Of a stretch of DNA of 64,000 bases, positions 35,885 to 47,360 are shown in pieces. The DNA is from Endothia cerciana. Taxonomy: Eukaryota; Ascomycota; Sordariomycetes; Diaporthales; Cryphonectriaceae. Under the pieces are notes generated by a model. The model was given only the letters and a program-made list of their open reading frames with translations. It had not been told where the DNA came from and ran no database searches. Within the stretch, counting starts at the first letter, position 1; each line of letters begins with the position of its first letter. The DNA is taken from NCBI GenBank assembly GCA_026119935.1, contig JALRMH010000068.1, positions 62,001 through 126,000 of the forward strand. Reading direction: 5' to 3'. A program made the translations under genes and the position numbers.

Positions 35885-37033
35885 ATGACATCGACGGCAC
35901 AGAAGACCCTCTTCCTCGTCGGGCCCGGCCTCATCGGCGGCTCGCTGCTAGTGAAGTTGAGGGAAATCCGGCCGGACCTGAAGCTGCATGCCCTGACGCG
36001 GCGGGATGATCAGGCAGCCGAGCTCAAGGAGCAAGGTATCGAGCCCGTCCGAGGCTCTATCACCGACGCCCACCTCATCAAGGAGTGGGCGGCGAAGAGC
36101 GACATCATCATCCACGCGGCGTCAGCAGACGACGACAAGGGCGCGTTCGCCATATTAGAGGGCCTCAAGGCCAGGCCGGAAGGATCCAGGCGCGCTATAT
36201 ACATCCAGACGAGCGGTAACGACGAGCTGGTTCACTCCGCTCGGGGTCTGGGCTCAAAGACCACCGAGGAGAAGACCTTGTCGGACCTGAACATGACGGA
36301 CGAGGAGATCGATGCCCGGATCCAACCAGACGCATACCACCGGCACGTCGACGGACCACTTCGAAAGGAGCTGTTCAATCCCGAGGACGAGAAGAAATAT
36401 AATGTCGTCACGAGCATCATGATGCCGCCTCTCATTTACGGCATCGGTTCGGCGCCCTGGAAGCGGGTTTCAATCCAGACGCCGATGGTCACGACATACA
36501 TGATGAAGAACGGCCTTGCGGTATTGCCGGATGGGCACCCCGGTGCGTGGAACTGTGTCTGGGTGCACGACCTTGTTGAGCAGTATGTCTTGCTCCTGCA
36601 GCACCTCGAGAAGGTTGAGCCCGGTCAGCAGAAGTCGCATTACGTCTTCCCAGCCGAGAAGAGGCCTTTCTCCTGGAAGGAGCACTTGGACGCTGTCGTG
36701 GGTGAGCTGAAGAGGCTTGGCCATCCCGCAGCCCAGAAGAATAATGGTCAGCCGAGGGTGCTGCGGACTAAAGAGGATTTTGTTGAGTTCGTGGGCGGGA
36801 AAGAGAATCCATATAGCGAGTGCTTCGGCCACCTAGTGTGGGGGACCGAGAACAGCTACACGAGCCCCGAGTAAGTCTTCTTTTCGAGTTTAACGCCGTT
36901 CCATGCCGTGTACTGCTGACCTTCTTGTAGCCTAACGACCAGCCTCGGATTCAAGCACAAAGCGAAGGGTGTTGTAGACAGTATCGTCAGCGGAAAAGAA
37001 CTGGAGGGATTCATTCAGCAGCACATGAAGTGA
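35885..37033 (+). CDS. NAD(P)-binding Rossmann protein (atypical SDR / epimerase-like)
   Basis: The model is join(35885..36870, 36931..37033), 362 residues. The GTAAGT donor at 36871 and TTCTTGTAG acceptor restore the frame as PE-to-PD followed by LTTSLGFKHKAKGV. The N-terminus is a Rossmann fold: a beta strand (KTLFLVGPGLIGGSLLVKL) with a Gly-rich loop, then ALTRRDDQ and a DIIIHAAS strand typical of NAD-dependent epimerase or NmrA-like proteins. A canonical Tyr-x3-Lys is not obvious, so it may be an atypical SDR or a sensor. The C-terminal part (FPAEKRPFSWKEHLDAVVGELKRLG) matches the substrate-side helices of this family. It is predicted cytosolic. It converges on the flavin-binding gene downstream. 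The substrate is unknown. Confidence 0.82.
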
Positions 37034-37434
37034 AGGTCTTGAGCTCTGGACTGGGCGGCGAGGCCTCTTCCACTAGACAGCGTGTAAAATTGACTTTCCC
37101 AGATGGCCATGCTGGAAATCTCTACCTGACTACTTCCGAGCGTCTTGAAAGAATAGAATGCCCTTTTTCATGATGATGGTCGTACCCTAAGGTGAATCCT
37201 TGATGAAGTCATCCATCCAATGGATCAGTACACAACTTGATGCCTGTCACGAACAACTCCTCCTGAGTGACTCGCACGACTGTGTTTGGACTTTGAGCCC
37301 AGAGAGGGGCAACGTTCTGAGGGTGAGGAACAAAGCGATGCCCGAAGATATATCCCACCTTGGTGGATATGAATTATTCTAACAGCTAGGTAAAGATTTG
37401 TTGGGGCGAGTGACCTTGCATTGACCACGACCTC
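37034..37434. other. Convergent intergenic region
   Basis: About 400 bp between the 3' ends of the SDR-like gene (+) and the PNPOx-like gene (-). I see no gene or repeat. Confidence 0.6.
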
Positions 37435-38340
37435 TCATGATCCGAAAAGTGATGACATGACCTTCGACACGAGTCCACCTGATCTTCCGGCCTGAGCCTT
37501 CTCATTGTGCTCTTTAACGTAATCAGAGATGTACGCCGGCACAGCCGCCACCTTGTTCGTCTCAGCAGGCGTGGGGGTACCCAACGTCTCGATGTACGGG
37601 ATGACGCCCGTCCAGACCTTGGCCACCGTCTCCCCATCCTTCAAGTCCTTCGCGTCCTCCTTGACCCCGGAGTCCCGGACCTTGGCACTCGCACTGCCGA
37701 TGCGCACCTTCAGGATCCTCGTCGAGGCGATCTCCCCCTCGTCCGGCGGCACCCGGCAGTTGTCCCAGCGTCCCGGGCACACGACGTCGGTGACCAGCCC
37801 CATCGCCCACAGGAGCTCCTCCCGGTTCCGCGGCTCGCCCTTGGTCCCCGGGTCGAGCAGCGTCGCCGTCCCGTGGACGACGGCGGAGCGGTAGTCGTAG
37901 CTATGATTGAAGGGCGTGAGGGCCAGCACGAAGTTGTCGATCTTGGTCGCGGCGATGCACACGGGGAACCCCGCGTCGGACTCCCGCGTCGCCGGCTCGG
38001 GCCGCCCGGTCTGCGGCCGGAACATGCGGGTGGAGACGTAGCCGTGGACATAGACGGCAGCCTCGCCGTCGCCGCCCGGGAACGTGCCCATGCGGGCGAT
38101 CATGGGGAGGACGACGGGCAGTGGGTTGGAGGGGTCCGGGACGAACGAGACGTGGGCGACGGGGACGCTGTTGAAGATGGAGTGGACGGTCTCGACATCA
38201 TAACGGCCTGGAAAGATTTCGTGTCAGCGAGACATGCCCACTCGGGAGAGCGGTGCTCGGGGAGCCATACCTCTCTCCTTGTGTCTGTTGATCGCAGACT
38301 GCGCCGTCTTGGGGTATGCTTGCTGCTCGTCGCTGGCCAT
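37435..38340 (-). CDS. Flavin-nucleotide-binding protein, pyridoxamine 5'-phosphate oxidase-like
   Basis: The model is complement(join(37435..38207, 38271..38340)), 280 residues. Exon 1 encodes MASDEQQAYPKTAQSAINRHKER and ends before GTATGG; exon 2 restores GRYDVETVHSIFNSVPVAHVSF. This opening (R-x-x-Y/D, IFNSVPVAHVSFV, LPMIARMG) and the segments GEAAVYVHGYVSTRMF, VCIAATKIDNFVLALTPFNHSYDYRSAVVHGTA are typical of the PNPOx-like split-barrel FMN-binding family found in fungi and bacteria. Such proteins bind FMN and may reduce small molecules. The last part (KVWTGVIPYIETLGTP) is a C-terminal extension common in the fungal members. No transit or signal peptide is seen. The substrate is unknown. 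Confidence 0.84.
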
Positions 38341-39671
38341 GCTGTCTAATCAGCCGAATCCTCACGAAGCTCTATGTGTGATAGTTTTCTGTAGTTCTCG
38401 TCGGGCTGTGACGAGAGGGCTCCTGTTATTTATCTGGCTGATCAAGGAGCCCGCGGACGGTCGAGAGAAGCAAAGGGTGAGTCAAATGCTCAGATGCGTC
38501 CTCCCATATACTTCCGTATTTGGAAAGTACAAGCGGCACGACTAGTGATAGGGCTAAATCCCACCGGATCTCCCCCCTCCAAGACGCCTATCAAGAGGGC
38601 CTGCTTCAGCTTCAGATCACCGCGTGTCGTTTGCCGGTCTGCGGAGCAATGTGGAAGGATGAGATGGCAACTTGTATGAGTATTGACCAGTTGAACCGAC
38701 TGCCGTGCTCCTAAGCAGTGATGGAGGAGCCGGCGAGACGATCAAGCATCGAGATCATAAAATCAGCCCGGGGCCCGCCTGTCTCCAGTGAAGTCCTCCT
38801 TCCTGTCAGCCCCCCTTCGACTCGTTCACGACATCATCCCATCTCACCATGCATGCAGGCCTGCAGCTCCTTGCCGAGCACCCGAGAACTTCTGGCAGTC
38901 CTGCTTCCCTGAGTACAAAGCCCAGCTCCCTCGGCCGTTCGGACAGTCATAGCACGCTACTTGTGTCACAGCGCATGCTACGGTATAGAGGGCGCCGTTG
39001 ATGACTGCGGGAGCCTCCCAACAGTAGTCAGATCCCCATGCGAGGACAGTCACCAGCCATCCTCGAGCCAGAATGTGCAGATTGGCGGGCGAAGACAGAG
39101 GACGGACACAAACGCAATAGTCTGAGATTCTCAGGTTTCGAATGACAACGTTAGTCCCAAAACAAAAATAAAAATAAAAAAGGAAGAAGGGGGGGGGGGG
39201 GACGATGGAGGTATACATGAGTTCTCATTTGGCTTCTTGTCGCTTTGAAAATCGGCCTCAACAGAGAGTGTGTGGATGAGACGCCTTGCTCCGATCTTCG
39301 CAGCCTCGGGGCGTTGATGCAGCGAATAGGACGGAACAAATTGGTCATCCCCCACGCCTCTGTTCTGGGGAAGTGGGGGCGACGATGATTAGGGAGCAGA
39401 CGCGCCAGGGGGCAATCGTCGCCGATTCTTGCCTGAAGGCGCGGGGTCATCTAGTGTAGCCCAGGCTCAAGCTGGTCTGCCTCCGGGCCAGCATTGCAGC
39501 ATGTGGAACTGCTACCGTCCATTTATGATCCCGGTGGTCTGTCAGCCTCGACTTTTTGGCGACGGTGATTATAATGATATACCTTGACTCTTGTCTCTTT
39601 ACGGACTGATCAGGGCTGTCCTCACCTCGCCCTCGCCTCTGTGCATCTTCTGTAAACATTCAGTTGACACC
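38341..39671. other. Intergenic region
   Basis: No gene is supported. A minus-strand frame at 38844-39218 has an ATG and an interesting Cys-containing C-terminal part (ACYDCPNGRGSW), but its N-terminus is only the translation of a 13-G run (39189-39201) and an A-rich tract, so I do not call it. Confidence 0.5.
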
Positions 39672-41482
39672 ATGGCTAAAGAGTTCACGGCAGAGGAAGG
39701 TAGGTTTAGGCGTATTCATGGTTATTCTCCAGCGGCCCGAGTTTGGAGGCGCCGGACGAGACTGACACCGCGCGTCGTGTATAGTTGCGAAGCACACCTC
39801 CACCGACAGCTGCTGGGTCATCCTCTACGGCAATGTCTACGACGTGACAGATTTCCTCGCCGAGCACCCCGGCGGCTCCAAGATCATCCTCAGGCTTGCC
39901 GGCAAGGACGCGACTGAAGAGTACGACCCGATCCACCCTCCGGGCACGATCGAGGAGAACCTCAAGCCAGAGGCCAGGCTCGGCCGAGTAAACCCAGACA
40001 GCCTTGCCAGAGCAAAGTCAGCCGCCGGCAGCGCCAATGCCTCGACGTCCTCGGCCACAGCAGCGCCGTCCTCCTCGCCCTCGTCCTCGCCCCCCTCGGT
40101 TGCTCCCGCCCTGGGGAGATACACTCCGCCACCGCTCGACCACCTCCTGAACCTAGACGAGATAGCCGAAGTCGCCCAGAAGCTCGTTTCCGCCAAGTGC
40201 CGAGCATACTACTACTCCGCCTCCGACGATCTCTTCTCGAAATCCTATAACAATTCCGTCTACCGCTCCATCCTGCTCCGGCCGCGCGTCTTTGTCGACT
40301 GCGTGCCATGCGAAACCTCGACCTCGCTCCTGGGCCAGTTCGGCGTCCGGACCCCGGTCTTCGTCTGCCCCGCCGCCATGGCCCGCCTCGCGCACCCGGA
40401 CGGTGAGGCCGGCATCGCACGGGGCGCGGGCCACTTCGGCGCGTGCCAGATCGTCAGCAACAACGCGAGCATGACACCGGAGCAGATCGTCAAGGACGCG
40501 CACGAGGGCCAGGTCTTCGGGTGGCAGCTGTACGTCCAGACCGGCAGGGCGAAGAGCGAGGCCATGCTGGCGCGGATCGTCAAGCTGCGGAGGTGGTACA
40601 AGTTCATCGTGCTGACCCTCGACGCCCCCGTGCCCGGGAAGAGGGAGATGGACGAGAAGCAGGGCCTCAAGGCCGCGGGCCCGCCGGCCGAGAGCCAGGT
40701 GGACTATCCTGCCATCGGCGGTAAGAAGGATGAAAAGGTTGGTGGCGTGGGGCAGGCGCTCTTTGCTGGCACGGCGGCAGACCTGACGTGGAAGACAACG
40801 CTGCCATGGTTGAAGAAGCATGCGCCTGACATGCCGATTGTCTTGAAGGGGGTGCAGACACACGAGGATGTCTATCTGGCTGCCAGATACGCGAGGGAGA
40901 ACCCCGGGACTGTGAAGGCGGTCATCTTGTCGAACCATGGTGGCCGCGCACTGGACACTGCGCCGCCTGCGATACATACTTTACTCGAGTGCAGGAAGTA
41001 TTGCCCCGAGGTCTTCAACGATATCGAGATATGGGTGGACGGGGGCGTGAGGAGAGGGACCGACGTCGTGAAGGCGCTTTGTCTGGGTGCAAAGGCTGTG
41101 GGGATTGGCAGGGCACCGCTTTGGGGACTGGGCGCCGGCGGTTGGAGGGGGGTCTACCGGACATTCGAGAGTGAGAGACCCCTTCGTACACCAAGTCTGG
41201 TCTATTTCTATGCTGACCTTGAGAACAGTTCTGCAGGCCGAGGTGGAGACATGCATGCGGCTCTTGGGAGCAAGCAATGTGGAGGAGTTGGGCCCTCGAT
41301 TCGTAAGTCAACCCATTCCGAGTCGGCTTTTGTTTACCCAGCATTATGCTACTGTGTAGAGTGTTCTGACTTGCTGTCAGGTCAATACTCGCGCGCTGGA
41401 GAGAGACATCTACGATGGGGAGTCAAACCTCGACAGGCCAGGTCTGTGGGAGAAGGCAGCCCTCATCAGGTCAAAGTTGTGA
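39672..41482 (+). CDS. Cytochrome b5-FMN 2-hydroxyacid dehydrogenase (flavocytochrome b2-like)
   Basis: The model is join(39672..39699, 39785..41170, 41229..41302, 41381..41482), 529 residues. It starts MAKEFTAEE and after a 28-nt first exon enters a cytochrome b5 domain (SCWVILYGNVYDVTDFLAEHPGG, first heme His; YDPIHPPGT, second His). A Ser/Ala/Pro-rich linker of about 35 residues follows. The FMN-dependent alpha-hydroxyacid dehydrogenase barrel then has YYYSAS, WQLYVQTGR, the DAPVPGKREMD Asp/Arg pair, LKGVQ and SNHGGRALD. These are the Tyr, Tyr, Asp, Arg, Lys, His and Arg positions that bind and oxidise lactate in yeast Cyb2. All catalytic residues are present, so it should oxidise L-lactate or a related 2-hydroxyacid. 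No mitochondrial presequence is seen, so it is probably cytosolic, unlike Cyb2. The tail (NTRALERDIYDGE) is normal for the family. Confidence 0.92.
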
Positions 41483-42348
41483 GAAGAGTAGAAAGGCCCA
41501 CGACAATGAGACATCCTCAGATGGACGTGAATCTCGCAATATGCCCTATTGTCAAGCCCGAACCTACCATCAGTGTCTTACAATGAACCACCATGTCAAT
41601 GCCCGAGTCCTCTTTCCCCATCCCACAATGTCACATGCAGCTCTTCTCCAGGGCCCTATATTCGAGACCATCTGAGATCTTTGCCAGGGCAATCGGAATT
41701 CGCCCACTCATAGCTGCAAGTGAGGCATTGAGCCGATGTCTTCTGGCCACTACCCGGACCCTCTGTCATAGCTCTGGATCAGCGCAAGGGGAACCCTAGA
41801 GAAGGTCTGCTTGGCGTCTTCGTTCCCCAGTGACTGAGTTTGAGTCATAGGATAGTTTTGCGGTGCGCAGGGCTCGTGATCATCATGGTCGAAACCGAGC
41901 CAATGCGCCGGCATCAACCGCTGGTCCCTTAGTCTGCACTGGCGTCCCCCTCTTGAGGTCCCCAGCCATACGCGAGGACTCATCAAATGCTAGGGCGGAA
42001 GAGATAACGGGGCTGGCAAGGATCTAAGCACTGCACCATGTTAATCCCAGACCGGCCTGCAACCCTATTCGCCCGACTCCCATGCGAGTCCTGGTGGTCA
42101 TACGGACGTACACTGTACGCGCCGTGCTTACAGGCTGTTACAGCTGCCGCAGATCTGGACAGCAAGCCTCCATCCTTCTCTGCAGCAACACTTGTCAATG
42201 CAAGCCCAGTGGCTCGGGCTGTGACCCGTTTGCTATGTCTCCCTTCACAATCTCAGAAATTCTAGGCACCTGACGAATCGTCCACGCTTTCATCCGCTTG
42301 CCTAAACAACGCACTACGCCAGCATAGACCAGTACATGCTTTGCATTC
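41483..42348. other. Intergenic region upstream of the HET gene
   Basis: No supportable gene. Short frames on both strands lack motifs. The region separates the FMN dehydrogenase from the HET-domain gene on the same strand. Confidence 0.5.
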
Positions 42349-44789
42349 ATGGATTCTGAAGCTTGCATGAACACCGCAGTCGCGGTAGCGCAGGCTGCTC
42401 ATCTGACGCAGCCATGGGCCGCCTGCGACGCCTGCGTACTCCGCCTTGCGGAGTGTCCGGGCATAAACCTGAGACTTGGCGGCAAGGGTGAAAGGACGAG
42501 ACAAGCGTTGAGAATGGGCCTCTACGATGGCGACGTAGATTCTTTTCGTATCCACGACACCTCCCGGGCAATTGTGGCGTGGGAAGAGCTCAGGGCTGCC
42601 GCCGGGGAGGGTTGTGGGCTCTGTACTGCTGTTTGTGGCCGGGTGCACGACGGACTCAGGTTTCCCGGACGGTTACAGATGGAGTTCATGAAATTGAAGA
42701 CATTTCCCAGAGGCGAGAGCGATCTTGAGCAGCTCGACTTACTGGGGGCAGACGATACTCGTGAGACGGGTGGAGAACCGTTCAACGGCGACTTCGAGGA
42801 TGTCGGGTCTATCTTGGATTCTGTGACGTTGACTTTGGACCGATCTCACAACGAAGGATCCTTTAAGCTCATGATGACGCCTTCGTATCGTCCTGGGGTG
42901 CCTGACGCACAGAAACTGCCGTACTTTGACACATTGGAGTGGGGCTTGTTTCCTGTGCGTGCAAAAGGTCAAATGGTTCTTCTCATGATCTGCCAGGAAC
43001 TTAGTCACAATTGCTAATTCTAGGTCAGGCAACGAGCATCTTGTTGAATCCATTGGCAGCTATACGACCAATCTGGACATCGGCGGGGACCCTGCATTCT
43101 CCCAAGCAGTTGCTTGGATAGATCGATGTCGGCGAGAGTGCGAGCATGACCATTCCGGCAAAACACTATCGTTGGCCCGGCCCGGGCGGCTGGTCGATGT
43201 AGCATCACAAAATAGCTTTCCAGAACATGATCTTTCTCTTGTACCAGGCGACAAGCCGGGCCTCGGGGAGTATGTAGCTCTCAGCTATTGCTGGGGCCAG
43301 CGGGGCCAGCCTATGGCAACGACAACTGCAAATCTGCGCGACCGTATGGAACGGGACTTTTCTCTGTCGACTTATGCCTGAGACTATCCGAGACGCAATA
43401 TCGGTCTGCCGTAGTCTTGGCTTTAGATACCTTTGGGTAGACTCGCTGTGCATTCTGCAAGACTCTCGCGCGGACAAAAAGGCGGAGATCAAGAAGATGG
43501 CAGGTATTTTCGAAGGCGCATTCCTGACAACCGTTGCCGCAAGCGCCTCCGGCGTGACGCAAGGCTTTCTATATCCTCGAGATGTGGAAACCCCGCGGGG
43601 AATCAACAGCATTCCTGCCTGGAACTACGGCGGCCGTATCGGGCGCGCACTACTTCAAGAGCCGAGTCTGCCACTGTCGGAGCCAGACCCGATTCACTAC
43701 CGTGCCTGGACTCTCGAGGAGTTGCGTCTTTCCCCTCGAAGGCTTGTATACACTGGCCGTCAGTTGATATGGACATGCCGCGGCTTTCAGGTGAAAGACG
43801 GGGGGTGGGGAGATAGCGAATTATTCTATCTCGACTCCGAACTGGACCTCTACCAATTTGACCAGGCACGTCAACAAGAACCGCCTGAGCTGGAAGATGA
43901 TGACTCCAACCATGGGCCACCTTTCCCAATGGTATTTAAGGATTATTGGGCCAACATGCTGCGAACAGTACACAGCACGAACACTCACCCACCCCCAAGG
44001 TCGGCTAGTTGCTGTGCAGGGCATCGTCTCCAGACTCAGCGATGTCACAGGTCATCATTACGAAGCTGGAATTTGGGAGAGACTACCCCATCTCCAGTCT
44101 CTGTTGGCACTACGATTCCCAGGGTGGTAACGAGGATGACCCGGCTCCTGCCAACAAGAAGATGACCATTCCAGAGACTAGAGATCAAGCAATCGAGTGT
44201 CCAACTTGGTCATGGGGCTCGGTGACGGATCCAGTCTGCCTTCCTGATGAGCCATTCACAGATTCCTGGGAGACAGAACCAGACAGATTAGCAGAAGTTC
44301 TCGACATCATCCCATCGGTCACAGAAGGATCGAGGCTGGTTATTCTCCACGCAAGCTGTCTCAAGGTTGAGGAAATTGAACTAATCGATCTTGAGACCAC
44401 GTGCGCCGCACGGGATGAGCAGAATTTGAAATATTTCCCGCCTGTGGATGGCCACATTTTCTGCAACCGTACAAGAGCACGCTGGTGTGGGTTTCCTTGA
44501 GCTCGATCTCCTGATCTGGCCAGATACCCAGCAGATTAGGCGCTTAGAACCAGAGAGGCTGCGCTTTGCATGCCTCCGTTACTTCGACAGGACCCTGCGT
44601 GGCTTGATCCTGACTTTGACCCGTGGAGTCGATATCTATGAACGCATCGGATACTTCGAGGCGGTGGTACGGCAAGACGAAGACAATTCGGATGAAGAGA
44701 TGATGGCAGTTGACGAAGCATTCCAGTTAGCTGTTGGTCACGTTCCAAAGGAGATACTTTGGCCTCAGGAGACTGTACTGATTGAATGA
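42349..44789 (+). pseudogene. HET-domain protein gene with frameshifts
   Basis: A heterokaryon-incompatibility (HET) protein can be read in order, but only by changing frame. The first part (ATG 42349) has a CxxC pair and a long lead-in; a probable intron ends near 43026. The HET domain follows: YVALSYCWG, RYLWVDSLCILQD, FLTTVAASA and RAWTLEELRLSPRRLVYTG. Frame changes are needed near 43375 (TTATGCC; one extra base), near 43965 (after YWANMLR), near 44075 (a GAGAGAC tract; apparently two bases short) and near 44460-44490 (before FLELDLLIW). The last frame ends at 44789. There is no room for introns at the first three because the frames overlap. HET proteins trigger cell death when incompatible strains fuse and often decay. 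Sequencing error in the assembly is the alternative to true inactivation. Confidence 0.82.
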
Positions 44790-45766
44790 CCACAATTTGT
44801 AGGGAACGACTTGAATTTCCTGTTACGTAGTATTCAGATACTATTATACCGCTCCAGAGATGTCGAGGTCTTGGAGGGAAAATAGACTCATTGGTGAGCC
44901 AACAAAGGAAGGACAGACTTCTAGGTACAGACTGTTTTACACGCCGCCGGCAGTCCCTATTATACAGATGTATAGTCAGTGCAATTCATGTGGGAGTGCT
45001 CCCTTACGCCGTGAAAGCACCGAATGAATGATGTGAAACTTATCAGTTTATCTAAAGGGCTCGAAGAGCCTCTATTTATAGTTAAAGACCTTCGGAGGAC
45101 CATCGGATTCAGGCCTTTGAGAACCTCTGAAGAGGTCCGTATATCGGTCCTGGTGATATCATCCTCATGCTGAAGACTTGAAGATCCATGGATCCTGGTC
45201 CACTGTTTCCTTGATATGGCCTTACGATCAACACATGAGAAGGGCAGACGATGTATGGCATCTTGTTCTTTCGTCGTCGCCCGCCGTTTTTGTATTTCTC
45301 GAACCCTCCTACACGCAAGGGATCATGGTTATGCACTGAGACAAAGAGGAAGAAGAAAATAAATGAAAGAACCCTCCCTCTTCCGGCTTTTCAAAGCACT
45401 TATAATCTGCAGATGACTAGATTTGCCATAGGAACCGAGGGCATATGCTATGAGACGGGGCTGTGCAGTAGTGTCTCAGCAGCATTCCATCAGGCACAAA
45501 CTTGGATGACGATACCTTGGCTTAAAAATTGTACGTTGCGGTGATTGCGAAACTAGAACACGATGTAAGGGCTTCAGTAAATAATGATTAACTTGAACAA
45601 TTTTGACAGGGTGTTCCAAAACGCCTTGCGGCCTAAGATGAAAGAAGCAGAGCTCTATTCATAAAGAGGAGGGTATCTTCATGGTCTATGGGGAAGATAC
45701 GAAGGGTATCAGTCTATATCTATATCTAGGCGATGTGTAAGCTGGGATGATTGTCCTGGGACGCTT
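44790..45766. other. Intergenic region
   Basis: About 980 bp between the HET gene (+) and the DUF1275 gene (-), which converge. No gene, repeat or RNA is evident. Confidence 0.55.
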
Positions 45767-46760
45767 CTACACTCGTCCTGTAGCCTTCTCGTCACTCGGC
45801 TTCGGCTTCGGTTTCCAAGTCGTCCACGCAACTACGATGGCCATCTTCACGGCACCGGCGATCCACAGCGCACTAGGCATACCAGCCTTGGACCTCTGCA
45901 GCCAGGCCCCCATAATAGACCCAACTAACATCAGAAGGATCGCAGTCACGCGCCGGTTCCTCTTCACATTTCCTCCCATGGGCGCGAACAGCAGCGGATC
46001 CGAGAGCAGATCGCAGTACAAAGAGGTCAGCACATTCGTGGGCACCTCGTTGAATCCAAGAACCCGGCTCGTCACAATCTGCCCACCGAACTGGAATGCC
46101 ATCAGGGAGAGCGGGATCATCGACATGGCGTTGGTCTCGTAGTCCTTCAGTAGCACCTCACTGGCACCGGTGCCCAGGGACGACATCGCAAAGGCAGGGA
46201 CGACGCCGCTCTGCGCCACCGCGGCGGAGATGAGGATGAGCAGCGACTGGACCAGGAATGACAGCGCCAGGGTGGACTTGCGCTTGTTGCCGATGCGCCG
46301 CGTCTGTCCGAAGCAGAAGCAGCCGGCCCAGAACGCCGCGATGGAGACCAGAGCCTTGATCCAGAGGGTCGACGAGCCATATGGGAGGTGAGCCGTGCCG
46401 AGGGCCAGGAAGATGGTGTTGCCTTCAAAGAAATGTCAATCTACGTTGGTCGCATGACGAGTTGCAAGCCTGGAAACGAGACAGGGGGCCGAGGCAAAAA
46501 AATGACTCACCTGTTTGCATGCTCACGAAGACATTGCTGGCGTTGAAGGCGACACTGTCGCAGAGGCCAGAGACAAAGCAACAGGCTATCACAGGGATGT
46601 CGGAGTGCGCTGGGTCGATGTCATGGCTCAGTGTCGTGAGGACTCCTGGGCTTTGGCGCTTCTCGGGTGGTGGCGCCCTCGCCGAGGAGTCCGAGGAGAC
46701 CCTCGCACTCAGGACCCCAGGCGTGCTCATGGGCGTCTCCTTTGGTGCTTTCTCTTCCAT
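45767..46760 (-). CDS. DUF1275 (YoaK-type) membrane protein
   Basis: The model is complement(join(45767..46422, 46511..46760)), 301 residues. Exon 1 ends MQT-G before a GTGAGT donor and exon 2 restores the conserved MQTGNTIFLALG. After a cytosolic, Ser/Pro-rich N-terminus of about 50 residues there are about six hydrophobic segments: PVIACCFVSGLCDSVAF, the NVFVSMQTGNTIFL loop, LVSIAAFWAGCFCFG, LSFLVQSLLILISAAV, a short helix around SMIPLSLMAFQFGG, and AILLMLVGSIMGAWL with a last WIAGAVKMAIVVAW. The N-(V/I)FV-x-(M/N)-TGNT signature is diagnostic of DUF1275/YoaK proteins, small integral membrane proteins of unknown transport role. The C-terminus is basic (KPKPKPSDEK). The start at 46760 is the only ATG before the first membrane segment in a good position. 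Confidence 0.87.
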
Positions 46761-47360
46761 CGGTGACCGTGTCGGTATACCGAGCAGATGTTACTCGTGT
46801 CGTCTTTGTTTAGTCGTCCGCTGTGCCTTTCTGCGGGTTTGCAAGAGATGTCGGCGGAAAAATCGGGAAATCTCGTCGCCGTAGATTTCAGCCAAAGGCG
46901 GGATCCACCTCATAAGCAACGGCCCACTTTGGTCTCGACCCTTTACCGTTTGAAGGGGATTTAGCCTCTCGTTACTGATTGATGGACTTGATATACTTGG
47001 TCGGTAACGGAAAGCCAAGCTCCCGACACCTCGTGCCACACAAAGATGTAGAATGCCCCCTTGGTCTTTGAAACAGTTGATGCTGAAACCACTTCTTTGC
47101 CCAGTCTTGGACAAGGAACCTGCGTCAGCACCATTTCCTTTGCGTGGTCGCCTCCCGTCCACTCTTCCTTCCATCGGTCAGCTCTACTCGAATTCGTCTA
47201 ATCCCATTTCCGGCCGGAAATGCAGCCGGATCGGAGTCTTCATTGCCCGATTCTTTCCTTGAATCGCGCCATGTATCCGGCCCAGCTAGTCTGATCCCCC
47301 TCCTCGCCCCGCCATGAGTTGAATGGCGGGATGCACTCCAGGTCCTCCCTCATATGTTCA
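46761..47360. other. Promoter side of the DUF1275 gene
   Basis: A 600-bp gap between the DUF1275 start and the end of the aldo/keto reductase remnant, both on the minus strand. No gene is evident. Confidence 0.55.

Noticed and set aside
38844..39218. Minus-strand Cys-containing ORF of 124 aa
   Set aside because: The N-terminus is read from a G run and an A-rich tract. The C-terminal part may be a remnant but I cannot support a gene.
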